DNA from: Flavobacterium shii
Lineage (GTDB): Bacteria; Bacteroidota; Bacteroidia; Flavobacteriales; Flavobacteriaceae
Length of the DNA: 64,000 bases
Direction: 5' to 3'
NCBI RefSeq assembly: GCF_025847235.1
Contig: NZ_JAOZEW010000007.1
Location: forward strand, 124,001-188,000
Shown here: positions 53,645-61,708 of the stretch, piece by piece
Position numbering within the stretch: position 1 is the first letter of the stretch
Layout of the letters: every line of letters starts with the position of its first letter
Notes under the pieces: generated by a model
Databases searched by the model: none
Seen by the model: the letters and a program-made list of their open reading frames with translations, nothing else
What the model was told of the DNA's origin: nothing
Made by a program: the position numbers and the translations under genes

Positions 53645-55567
53645 ATGAAAAAAATATTACTCTTGGTTACTTTGCTTGTAATTGGTTCAATTCAGGCACA
53701 AGAAAAAATAAGCTCAAAAACGAAGAAATTTAAAATTCCGGTAATCAGATATTCAGAATTTCCTGCTCTTGATAATGTACTAACGCAAACGGCTTTTTAC
53801 CAAATGGATAAATCGCTTCAGGAAGATGAAGTTAATTTAAAGAAGGATTTTTTTAATATTGATGGATTTATAAAAGATCCGGTAAATGGGAAGCTTAAAT
53901 TTTACTTAACTTTTGCGATGCCCAGATATACCGATACACAAATAGATAGTGTATATAATAAGAAAGAAAATCATTGGACTTATAATGCACGTTCTAATTA
54001 TTTGACGAATGTGAGGCTAGATGTTAAGTATGGGGATAAAATTTTATTAACTAAGGATTTTGGAGGTTCAGATTACTATTCAATAAGTACAGGAAATAGC
54101 ATGGTTGCTTTGAAAATTGTGGCCTCAGATCATGATAAAAAAGTAAGAATAGCAGTTAAGAACTCAGATTACAGTAATGTGGGACTTGGGTTTGATAATG
54201 TTATCTATAAGGCAGCGATAAGGATTCAGGATTTTTTAAATTATAAATTTGGATATACAAGTGGTATATCTAAAGAAAAGTTTGAATTTGTGACTTCAAA
54301 AGCACATTCGGAATACAAACAAATGCTTGCTTTTGAGACAGAAATTACTGCTCAGATGGAGAAAATAACTCTCGAAAAAGGTTTAGACGAGAAATTACTA
54401 TCGTCGCATTTGCAGTATTTAGAAAGTTTGTTGGTTAAATATCCAGCTTCTTCGGCAAATGAAGATATTCGTTTCATTGTTACGAATAATTTAGCCGAAA
54501 CTTATTTTTTGCTGGAGAATAAAGAAAAAGCTTTGCAATATGCTAATTTGTTGATTGAAAATGATAAACAAGATTCGAGAGGATCAGCAATTGTAGAAAG
54601 AGTGAATAAAGCTTATTTTGCAGATAAAAAAATAAGAAGTCATACCACTCGTTTTGCAGAACTTAAAAAGTTAGGTTTGAAAATTGCTGAAGAAAAAGAA
54701 GAATTAAGGCTTGCTTTTTTTGAAAAAATTGATCGTCAGGATGCCGATTGGGAGCAGGAAAAAATTACCAGAACAGAATCTTTGGAAAAGAATAGAATCC
54801 AAAGAGACAACATGCTTGATTCTATTGCGTATCAAAGTAATCCGGATTTATTAGCCAAAATAGTTAATAATTTAGGAGGAGTCGAAGCTTTGAAGAAAAT
54901 AGAAAAGATGCACTTGTTCTCTAAGTTGATGTTGGAAGAAAGCAATGTGGCTCAAACAGAAGAAAGATGGGCAACACAAACAAATTATCTTCTTAAAAAG
55001 AAAATGTCCGAGAATTATTATGAAGTCGTAAATGGTCCGGAATCCTGGAGTCATGATGACAGAGAAAGTGGTGTAACGGCAAAATGGAAAAAATTATCTG
55101 CAACAGATTATTCAAATCTCTCGGCAAATTTGGATCCTATTAATTTACTTTCGGGATTTAGAATCGATTTATGGAATAAATATGAATTGATAGGAGAAGA
55201 AATGAATGGAGGGAAGTTGTGTTATCATTTAACTTATTTCGAGAAAACATTAAATTCAAGTAATAGAACAATTCCAAAATTAGAATATCATGTTTTTATT
55301 GATAAAGAGAAATTTAATATAGTTTCTGTTGAAAAAACACAGTTTGAAGATGGGAACAAAAGTTTTTTCGAGAGAAAGACTTTTAAAGATTATAAACAAA
55401 TTCCAGCTTTGAATAATGGAGCAATTCCGTATATAATTCATTTTGAAATAGAAGATTATTACGGAGATACAGTTTATTACGAACAAAGGGATAAAATAGA
55501 AATTAATCCAGTTTTCGGTAATAGGATATTTACCAAAGAAATCTATTTTGGGTCATTTACTAAGTAA
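53645..55567 (+). CDS. Large exported protein of unknown function
   Basis: I choose the ATG at 53645 (640 residues), which starts a signal peptide (M-K-K-I-L-L-L-V-T-L-L-V-I-G-S-I-Q-A-Q). A longer in-frame reading overlaps the preceding gene and is unlikely. Residues about 240-340 are helical and TPR-like. The C-terminal 220 residues are beta-rich and resemble a lipoprotein-type LolA/DUF4292 sheet, but I am not sure. The gene begins right after a terminator, so its promoter is unclear. Confidence 0.75.
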   Translation: MKKILLLVTLLVIGSIQAQEKISSKTKKFKIPVIRYSEFPALDNVLTQTAFYQMDKSLQEDEVNLKKDFFNIDGFIKDPVNGKLKFYLTFAMPRYTDTQIDSVYNKKENHWTYNARSNYLTNVRLDVKYGDKILLTKDFGGSDYYSISTGNSMVALKIVASDHDKKVRIAVKNSDYSNVGLGFDNVIYKAAIRIQDFLNYKFGYTSGISKEKFEFVTSKAHSEYKQMLAFETEITAQMEKITLEKGLDEKLLSSHLQYLESLLVKYPASSANEDIRFIVTNNLAETYFLLENKEKALQYANLLIENDKQDSRGSAIVERVNKAYFADKKIRSHTTRFAELKKLGLKIAEEKEELRLAFFEKIDRQDADWEQEKITRTESLEKNRIQRDNMLDSIAYQSNPDLLAKIVNNLGGVEALKKIEKMHLFSKLMLEESNVAQTEERWATQTNYLLKKKMSENYYEVVNGPESWSHDDRESGVTAKWKKLSATDYSNLSANLDPINLLSGFRIDLWNKYELIGEEMNGGKLCYHLTYFEKTLNSSNRTIPKLEYHVFIDKEKFNIVSVEKTQFEDGNKSFFERKTFKDYKQIPALNNGAIPYIIHFEIEDYYGDTVYYEQRDKIEINPVFGNRIFTKEIYFGSFTK

Positions 55568-55621
55568 GATTTAGTGTTTGAATAACTGGATTGATTTTTT
55601 AAATTCGATCGAGATTGAGAG

Positions 55622-55675
55622 TATTTCCTCTAAAATTGCATTTTATATTTTGCAATTTTAGAGGAAATATTTTCG
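55622..55675 (+). terminator. Long terminator hairpin after the exported protein
   Basis: A perfect 19-bp stem (55622-55640 with 55651-55669) carries a ten-base loop and is followed by TTTTCG. It isolates ileS from the upstream gene. Confidence 0.85.
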
Positions 55676-55802
55676 TTTAATAGTAACTCCCATTTTTGAT
55701 AAATATGGAATTATAAATGTATTAACAAATTTAATTAGTGAATTGGTGGCTAAAAAAATCAAAATTCCTTACTTTCGCACTTCGATTTAAGAAAAGGATA
55801 AA

Positions 55803-58800
55803 ATGAGCACAAAATTTACTGAATACAAAGGACTTGACTTACCTACTGTAGCGTCTGAAGTACTTGATTTTTGGAAGAAAGAAAATATATTTGAGAAGAG
55901 TGTAACTACTCGCGAAGGTGCTGTGCCTTTCGTATTTTTTGAAGGTCCGCCTTCTGCAAATGGATTACCGGGGATTCACCACGTGATGGCACGTGCGATT
56001 AAAGATATTTTTTGCAGATATAAAACTCAAAAAGGATTTCAGGTAAAGCGTAAAGCTGGATGGGATACTCACGGACTACCTGTAGAATTGGGTACCGAGA
56101 AAGAATTAGGTATTACCAAAGAAGATATTGGAAAATCGATTTCTATCGAAGAATATAACGAAGCGTGTAAAAAAACCGTAATGCGTTATACTGATGTATG
56201 GAATGATTTGACCGAAAAAATGGGGTATTGGGTAGATATGGAAGATCCATATGTAACTTATAAACCAAAATATATGGAGTCGGTTTGGTGGCTTTTAAAA
56301 CAAATCTATGATAAAGGTTTGATGTATAAAGGTTATACAATTCAGCCGTATTCTCCAAAAGCAGGAACAGGATTGTCTTCGCATGAGGTAAACCAGCCAG
56401 GAAGTTATAGAGATGTAACCGATACAACTGTTGTGGCTCAGTTTAAAGCAACTAATGAGACATTACCAAGTTTTCTTCAAGGATTTGGAGATATTCATAT
56501 TCTAGCCTGGACAACAACTCCTTGGACTTTGCCAAGTAATACTGCATTAACAGTTGGTCCAAAAATAGATTATGTTTTAGTAAAAACATTCAATCAATAT
56601 ACATTTGAGCCTATAAATGTAGTTCTGGCTAAGAGTTTAGTTGGAAAACAGTTTAGTAAAGGTTTCTTTGAAAGTAATGAGATTGCCGATTTTGAAAATT
56701 TCAAAGAAGGAGATAAAAAAATTCCATATCAAGTACTTATCGAAGCAAAAGGGTTGGGTCTAGTTGGTATTCGTTATGAGCAATTATTGCCTTTCGTATT
56801 ACCTTATCAAAATCCTGAGAATGCTTTTAGAGTAATCTCAGGAGATTTTGTTACTACCGAAGACGGAACAGGAATTGTGCATACTGCACCAACATTTGGA
56901 GCAGATGATGCTAAAGTAGCAAAAGAAGCTAAACCGGAAGTTCCGCCAATGTTGGTATTGGATGAGAATGGAAACCCAGTTCCTTTGGTAGATTTACAAG
57001 GGAAATTCACTTCGCATGTAGGTGAATATGCCGGTAAATATGTAAAAAATGAATATTATGACGAAGGTACAGCTCCGGAACGCTCTGTAGATGTAGAAAT
57101 TGCTATTCGTCTTAAAGAAGAAAATAAAGCATTTAAAGTAGAGAAATATGTCCACAGTTATCCACATAGCTGGAGAACAGATGAGCCTTTATTATACTAT
57201 CCTCTTGACTCGTGGTTTATAAAAATCACCGATGTTAGAGATGAAATGTTCGATCTTAACGAAACGATTAACTGGAAACCAAAAGCAACTGGAGAAGGTC
57301 GTTTTGGGAATTGGTTGAAAAATGCCAATGATTGGAATTTATCACGTTCTCGTTATTGGGGAATTCCATTGCCAATATGGAGAACTGAAGATAAACAAGA
57401 AGAAATTCTTATTGGTTCGGTAGAAGAATTGTACAATGAAATCGAAAAATCGATAACAACTGGTTTTCAAAAAGAAAACCCGTTTAAAGGTTTTGAAATC
57501 GGAAATATGAGCGAGAGCAATTATGATTTAATCGATTTACATAAAAATATAGTAGATAAAATTACTTTGGTTTCTCCATCTGGAAAGCCAATGGAGCGTG
57601 AAGCAGATTTAATTGATGTTTGGTTTGACTCTGGTGCTATGCCTTATGCACAATGGCATTATCCTTTTGAAAATAAAGATAAAATTGATGAGAATAAAGA
57701 TTTTCCAGCCGATTTTATTGCCGAAGGTGTAGATCAAACACGTGGATGGTTTTATACTTTACATGCTATCGGAACATTGGTTTTTGATAAAGTAGCTTAT
57801 AAAAATGTTGTTTCAAACGGATTGGTTTTGGATAAAAACGGACAGAAAATGTCTAAACGTTTGGGGAATGCAACAGATCCATTTAAAACATTAGCAGAAT
57901 TTGGTCCAGATGCAACACGTTGGTATATGATTTCGAATGCAAATCCTTGGGATAATTTGAAATTTGATATTGAAGGAATTGCAGAGGTTCGCCGTAAATT
58001 CTTTGGGACATTATATAATACCTATTCATTCTTTTCGTTGTATGCTAACATTGATGGGTTTAAGTTTGCAGAAGCAGAAATTCCACTAAACGAAAGACCA
58101 GAAATTGATCAATGGATTATTTCGGAATTGAATACATTGATAAAAGATGTTGATGGCTTTTATGCCGATTATGAGCCAACTAGAGCTGCTCGTGCAATAT
58201 CAGACTTTGTACAGGAGAATTTAAGTAATTGGTACGTTCGTTTATGTCGTCGTCGTTTTTGGAAGGGGGAGTATGCACAAGATAAAATAGCTGCATATCA
58301 GACACTTTACACTTGTTTGTTAACTGTAAGTAAATTAAGTGCTCCGATAGCTCCGTTTTTCATGGACAAACTTTACAGAGACTTAACAACTTCGACACGG
58401 TCAGAAAATTACGACAGTGTACATTTGGCGGAGTTTCCAAAATACGTTGAAAACTTTGTTAATAAAACGTTAGAAAGTAAAATGCAGAAGGCGCAGACGA
58501 TCTCATCACTAGTTTTATCACTCCGTAAAAAGGAGATGATTAAGGTGCGTCAACCTTTGCAAAAGGTAATGATTCCAGTACTTGACGATAATCAACGTAG
58601 TGAAATTGAGGCAGTTTCTGAGCTTGTAAAAGCAGAGGTTAATGTTAAAGAAATAGTTCTTTTGGATGATGCTTCTGGTGTTTTGGTGAAACAAATTAAG
58701 CCTAATTTTAAGGCATTAGGACCGCGATTTGGTAAGGATATGGGATTGATTTCCAAGGAGATACAATCTTTTACTGCGCAACAAATCAGTCAGTTAGATA

Positions 58801-59204
58801 AGGAAGGTTCTCTAGATATTGTTATTGCAGGAAATAATGTAACTTTATCATTAGAAGATGTCGAAATAACGTCACAAGATATCGAAGGTTGGTTGGTTGC
58901 AAATTCAAACGGAATAACAGTTGCGCTTGATATTACAATCACGGAAGAATTGAAAAATGAGGGTATCGCAAGAGAATTGGTGAATAGAATTCAAAATATC
59001 CGTAAAGATTCTGGATTTGAAGTTACCGATAAAATAAGGGTACAAATAAAAAGAAGTGGTATATTAGAAAATGCTATTCTTAAAAACGAAGACTATATTA
59101 AGTCTGAGACATTAACAGATAGCTTGGTTTTCTTAGACGAATTGGAAAGCGGCATAGAAATTGAGTTTGATGATATTAAAACAATGATATTAATTTCAAA
59201 ATAA
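55803..59204 (+). CDS. ileS: Isoleucyl-tRNA synthetase, long type, with GIHH motif
   Basis: The protein has 1133 residues, the long eukaryal-like class (IleRS2) rather than the roughly 940-residue bacterial class. It charges tRNA-Ile. The editing domain (about 190-420) and the K-M-S-K-R motif (about 680) are normal. The first signature motif reads N-G-L-P-G57-I-H59-H60-V instead of the canonical L-P-H-x-G-H. The first and third positions are exchanged. Such GxHH enzymes have been described as active and strongly mupirocin-resistant. The DksA-like gene follows after seven bases and is likely in the same operon. Confidence 0.97.
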   Translation: MSTKFTEYKGLDLPTVASEVLDFWKKENIFEKSVTTREGAVPFVFFEGPPSANGLPGIHHVMARAIKDIFCRYKTQKGFQVKRKAGWDTHGLPVELGTEKELGITKEDIGKSISIEEYNEACKKTVMRYTDVWNDLTEKMGYWVDMEDPYVTYKPKYMESVWWLLKQIYDKGLMYKGYTIQPYSPKAGTGLSSHEVNQPGSYRDVTDTTVVAQFKATNETLPSFLQGFGDIHILAWTTTPWTLPSNTALTVGPKIDYVLVKTFNQYTFEPINVVLAKSLVGKQFSKGFFESNEIADFENFKEGDKKIPYQVLIEAKGLGLVGIRYEQLLPFVLPYQNPENAFRVISGDFVTTEDGTGIVHTAPTFGADDAKVAKEAKPEVPPMLVLDENGNPVPLVDLQGKFTSHVGEYAGKYVKNEYYDEGTAPERSVDVEIAIRLKEENKAFKVEKYVHSYPHSWRTDEPLLYYPLDSWFIKITDVRDEMFDLNETINWKPKATGEGRFGNWLKNANDWNLSRSRYWGIPLPIWRTEDKQEEILIGSVEELYNEIEKSITTGFQKENPFKGFEIGNMSESNYDLIDLHKNIVDKITLVSPSGKPMEREADLIDVWFDSGAMPYAQWHYPFENKDKIDENKDFPADFIAEGVDQTRGWFYTLHAIGTLVFDKVAYKNVVSNGLVLDKNGQKMSKRLGNATDPFKTLAEFGPDATRWYMISNANPWDNLKFDIEGIAEVRRKFFGTLYNTYSFFSLYANIDGFKFAEAEIPLNERPEIDQWIISELNTLIKDVDGFYADYEPTRAARAISDFVQENLSNWYVRLCRRRFWKGEYAQDKIAAYQTLYTCLLTVSKLSAPIAPFFMDKLYRDLTTSTRSENYDSVHLAEFPKYVENFVNKTLESKMQKAQTISSLVLSLRKKEMIKVRQPLQKVMIPVLDDNQRSEIEAVSELVKAEVNVKEIVLLDDASGVLVKQIKPNFKALGPRFGKDMGLISKEIQSFTAQQISQLDKEGSLDIVIAGNNVTLSLEDVEITSQDIEGWLVANSNGITVALDITITEELKNEGIARELVNRIQNIRKDSGFEVTDKIRVQIKRSGILENAILKNEDYIKSETLTDSLVFLDELESGIEIEFDDIKTMILISK

Positions 59205-59211
59205 ATATAAT

Positions 59212-59592
59212 ATGGTAGATGAAATTACAAGATACTCTGACGCAGATTTAGCGGAATTCAAAGAGATCATTTTGGGAAAAATACAAAAAGCACAAGCAGA
59301 TTTAGATTTGATCAAAAGTGCTTACATGAACGATTTAAATAATGGTACAGATGATACATCGCCAACATTTAAAGCATTTGAAGAAGGAAGCGAAACTATG
59401 TCCAAAGAAGCAAACTCACAGTTGGCTATCAGACAAGAAAAGTTCATCCGCGACCTTAAAAATGCATTGTTCCGTGTAGAAAATAAAACATATGGAGTTT
59501 GTAAAGTAACAGGGAAATTAATCGGTAAAGAAAGATTAAAAATTGTTCCTCATGCTACGATGAGTATCGAAGCTAAAAACTTGCAACGATAA
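59212..59592 (+). CDS. DksA/TraR-like protein with a reduced zinc finger
   Basis: The protein has 126 residues. The helical N-terminal coiled coil and the C-terminal segment Y-G-V-C-K-V-T-G-K-L-I-G-K-E-R-L identify the DksA/TraR family. Only one of the four zinc cysteines is present. DksA-like proteins enter the RNA polymerase secondary channel. This short cysteine-poor form is typical for Bacteroidota next to ileS and lspA. Confidence 0.88.
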   Translation: MVDEITRYSDADLAEFKEIILGKIQKAQADLDLIKSAYMNDLNNGTDDTSPTFKAFEEGSETMSKEANSQLAIRQEKFIRDLKNALFRVENKTYGVCKVTGKLIGKERLKIVPHATMSIEAKNLQR

Positions 59593-59607
59593 AATTTTAA
59601 ATAAATA

Positions 59608-59637
59608 AAGCGCTCCTGAAAAGGGGCGTTTTTTTTT
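59608..59637 (+). terminator. Terminator after the DksA-like gene
   Basis: A nine-pair stem with two G-U pairs (59608-59616 with 59623-59631), a six-base loop and a T-run. Confidence 0.8.
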
Positions 59638-59721
59638 GCTTAAAAAACCAAAAGAGTAATTTCTTAGGAAGAGGTAGAAAGGTAGTCGATTTGGAGTGTT
59701 GAAAGATTTTTGTTTAATAAG

Positions 59722-59757
59722 AATTAAAACTGCCCCAGTAAAAAGGCAGTTTTAATT
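59722..59757 (-). terminator. Terminator of the roadblock pair
   Basis: A perfect 13-bp stem (59722-59734 with 59745-59757) with a ten-base loop is read on the minus strand after the gene ending at 59775. Confidence 0.85.
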
Positions 59758-59774
59758 AAGAAATCTCAGTAAGA

Positions 59775-60155
59775 TTAGGCTAGATTTTTTTCTAAATCTG
59801 CTTTGTGTTTTCTCAAAACCGCTCTTGTCATTCCTAAGTTGGCTTTTGTAGAGTCTGCGACTAGATAAACCATAAACTTGTTGTTAGGCGAAATGTCAAT
59901 GATGTGAATTTGGGAGGTAAGGGTGATTAGGATGTCCTCAATGTCTTGTTTTAAATTTAGTGCCTTTACAGCGCTTAATTTTGCTTTAACTACTTCAAGA
60001 TTGTACGCAGATGCAAGCTCAGGATCAAAGGTTGAATCAATACTGATATTGCCGTAGCTTAATCCTGTTTCGATTTCGGTTACGGCCACAGCTATAAAAC
60101 CATTCACATTTGTTTTCATGTCGTTTAGGAAAACATTTAAAAAGTCGTTACTCAT
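59775..60155 (-). CDS. Roadblock/LC7-like protein (second of pair)
   Basis: The protein has 126 residues. The alternating fold with G-F-I-A-V-A-V-T-E, T-G-L-S-Y-G, A-S-A-Y-N-L-E-V-V and a C-terminal basic helix fits the roadblock/LC7 domain, which in bacteria often acts with small GTPases (MglB type). No GTPase gene is adjacent. It is transcribed after the other roadblock gene with 25 bases between. Confidence 0.7.
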   Translation of the reverse strand: MSNDFLNVFLNDMKTNVNGFIAVAVTEIETGLSYGNISIDSTFDPELASAYNLEVVKAKLSAVKALNLKQDIEDILITLTSQIHIIDISPNNKFMVYLVADSTKANLGMTRAVLRKHKADLEKNLA

Positions 60156-60180
60156 AATTTTGGGGATTATTGATTATTAA

Positions 60181-60537
60181 TTATTTTAAAAGATTGATTT
60201 TGCTTAGTTGTGTGGATAGTTCATCTATGTTACGCAAAAACAATCCGAGGTTGCTTCCGTCATTAGAAAAGACAATTACACTGTGAGAATTGTTTATTTT
60301 GTTAATTACGGCTACTCCATCGGTAGTTTTTAAATACAATTGCTTCAATAAGCCCTTGTCTAGGTCTGTTAGGAATTTGTCGCTCATAGATAAAATAGCA
60401 TCGCTCATTGCTGCAACGCTATCGCTATAATCTAAGTGCAGTGAGGAGATTAATTTACCTTTTGTGCCGGATATTAATGCAGATGTTGATTTTGTCTGAA
60501 TTAGAAACTCATTTAAGATAGTAGTGATTTCATTCAT
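60181..60537 (-). CDS. Roadblock/LC7-like protein (first of pair)
   Basis: The protein has 118 residues with the same fold pattern: S-A-L-I-S-G-T-K-G-K-L-I-S-S, then M-S-D-A-I-L-S-M-S-D, then L-K-T-T-D-G-V-A-V and S-V-I-V-F-S-N-D. It may pair with its neighbour as a heterodimer. TATTTTTG on the minus strand (60597-60590) is a plausible -7 element. Confidence 0.7.
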   Translation of the reverse strand: MNEITTILNEFLIQTKSTSALISGTKGKLISSLHLDYSDSVAAMSDAILSMSDKFLTDLDKGLLKQLYLKTTDGVAVINKINNSHSVIVFSNDGSNLGLFLRNIDELSTQLSKINLLK

Positions 60538-60711
60538 TTTGTACAGATTTGGGGAATTGTTAAAAAATAATTGATAGCGCTAATTTAATCAAAAATAAGT
60601 AGCTTTTAAGTGTATTATCTCGTTAATTTTATTGACAAATATAAAATTTTTATGTATTATTGTAAGGCAAAACAAGAACCTTAATCAAATATTAATTTAA
60701 GATAATATACC

Positions 60712-60936
60712 ATGGCTAAAGTATTGAAATTTAAAGATGTGAAATCGGATGTTGATAATAGAATGAAGGATTTTGAGAAGATAAGGATTAAGTTAAATGT
60801 TGCCCGGGCAAAAAACACACGGAATAGTATGGTTAAAACCGGAGATGGGAAAAAGGAAACGAAAGGGCTGTTTAATTCTATTTCAAGTTTCTTTTTGGAG
60901 GGGTCAAAACCGGTTAGATATAATGATAAAAAATAA
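60712..60936 (+). CDS. Small basic protein of unknown function
   Basis: The protein has 74 residues, rich in Lys and Asp, with a helical N-terminal half (K-F-K-D-V-K-S-D-V-D-N-R-M-K-D-F-E) and a hydrophobic G-L-F-N-S-I-S-S-F-F-L segment near 52-62. It diverges from the roadblock pair and has its own terminator, which supports a real gene. I recognise no family. Confidence 0.6.
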   Translation: MAKVLKFKDVKSDVDNRMKDFEKIRIKLNVARAKNTRNSMVKTGDGKKETKGLFNSISSFFLEGSKPVRYNDKK

Positions 60937-60962
60937 TGAGGCTATTTTGTTACAAAATAATT

Positions 60963-60988
60963 AACGCTCCCAATGGAGCGTTTTTTTT
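60963..60988 (+). terminator. Terminator after the 74-residue gene
   Basis: An eight-bp stem AACGCTCC/GGAGCGTT with a four-base loop and a T-run, 27 bases after the stop. Confidence 0.88.
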
Positions 60989-61027
60989 GATTTAATTGTT
61001 ACTTTTGCGCCAATAAAAAATTATAAA

Positions 61028-61624
61028 ATGTCATTACGAAAAGCATATTTACTTATTTTCATCATATTACTTATTGATCAGGTTTCAAAAATTTACATTA
61101 AAACCAATTTTGTTTTAAGTGAGGAAGTAGAAGTTTTTAAATGGTTTAAAATTCTTTTTATTGAAAATGAGGGAATGGCTTGGGGTACAAAAATTCCAGG
61201 AGAATATGGCAAATTAATTTTGACGGTTTTTAGAATTTTCGCTGTTTTTGGTATTGGATATTGGTTGTATGATTCAAGTAGAAAAAATAGTTCTAGTTAT
61301 CTAATTATTGCGATTGCATTAATTATGGCTGGAGCGGCTGGAAATATTATAGACTCTGTTTTTTACGGCGTTATTTTCGATGATAGTTATAATAATCTGG
61401 CAACATTGTTTGCTCCGGAACATTACGGAACATGGTTTCATGGTAAAGTAGTTGATATGTTGTATTTTCCGATTTGGGAAGGGAATTTGCCAACTTGGTT
61501 GCCAATATGGGGTGGAGAGTCATTTAAGTTTTTTAATGCAATTTTTAATTTTGCCGATATGGCAATTTCTACAGGTGTTGGGATTTTAATTGTTTTTAAT
61601 AAAAAAGCATTTAATAAGCACTAA
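61028..61624 (+). CDS. lspA: Lipoprotein signal peptidase II
   Basis: The protein has 198 residues, longer than the roughly 165 of E. coli because of a Bacteroidota-type insertion before the last helix (about 120-165). The aspartic pair lies in G-N-I-I-D109 and F-N-F-A-D177-M-A. It cleaves the signal peptide of diacylated prolipoproteins in the inner membrane, consistent with the many lipoproteins here. TACTTTTG at 61000-61007 is a plausible -7 box. Confidence 0.96.
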   Translation: MSLRKAYLLIFIILLIDQVSKIYIKTNFVLSEEVEVFKWFKILFIENEGMAWGTKIPGEYGKLILTVFRIFAVFGIGYWLYDSSRKNSSSYLIIAIALIMAGAAGNIIDSVFYGVIFDDSYNNLATLFAPEHYGTWFHGKVVDMLYFPIWEGNLPTWLPIWGGESFKFFNAIFNFADMAISTGVGILIVFNKKAFNKH

Positions 61625-61708
61625 TAATTTTACTTCATAGAATTTTAGTTTTTTGCAACCGATAGTTCTCGGGATGTTTTATTTTTACAGTTCGAAAACT
61701 AAAAAAAA

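Noticed and set aside
55568-55802. T-box or other riboswitch before ileS
   Set aside because: The only strong structure is a 19-bp hairpin with a T-run that fits termination of the upstream gene. No T-box features are visible, and the class is not expected in Bacteroidota.
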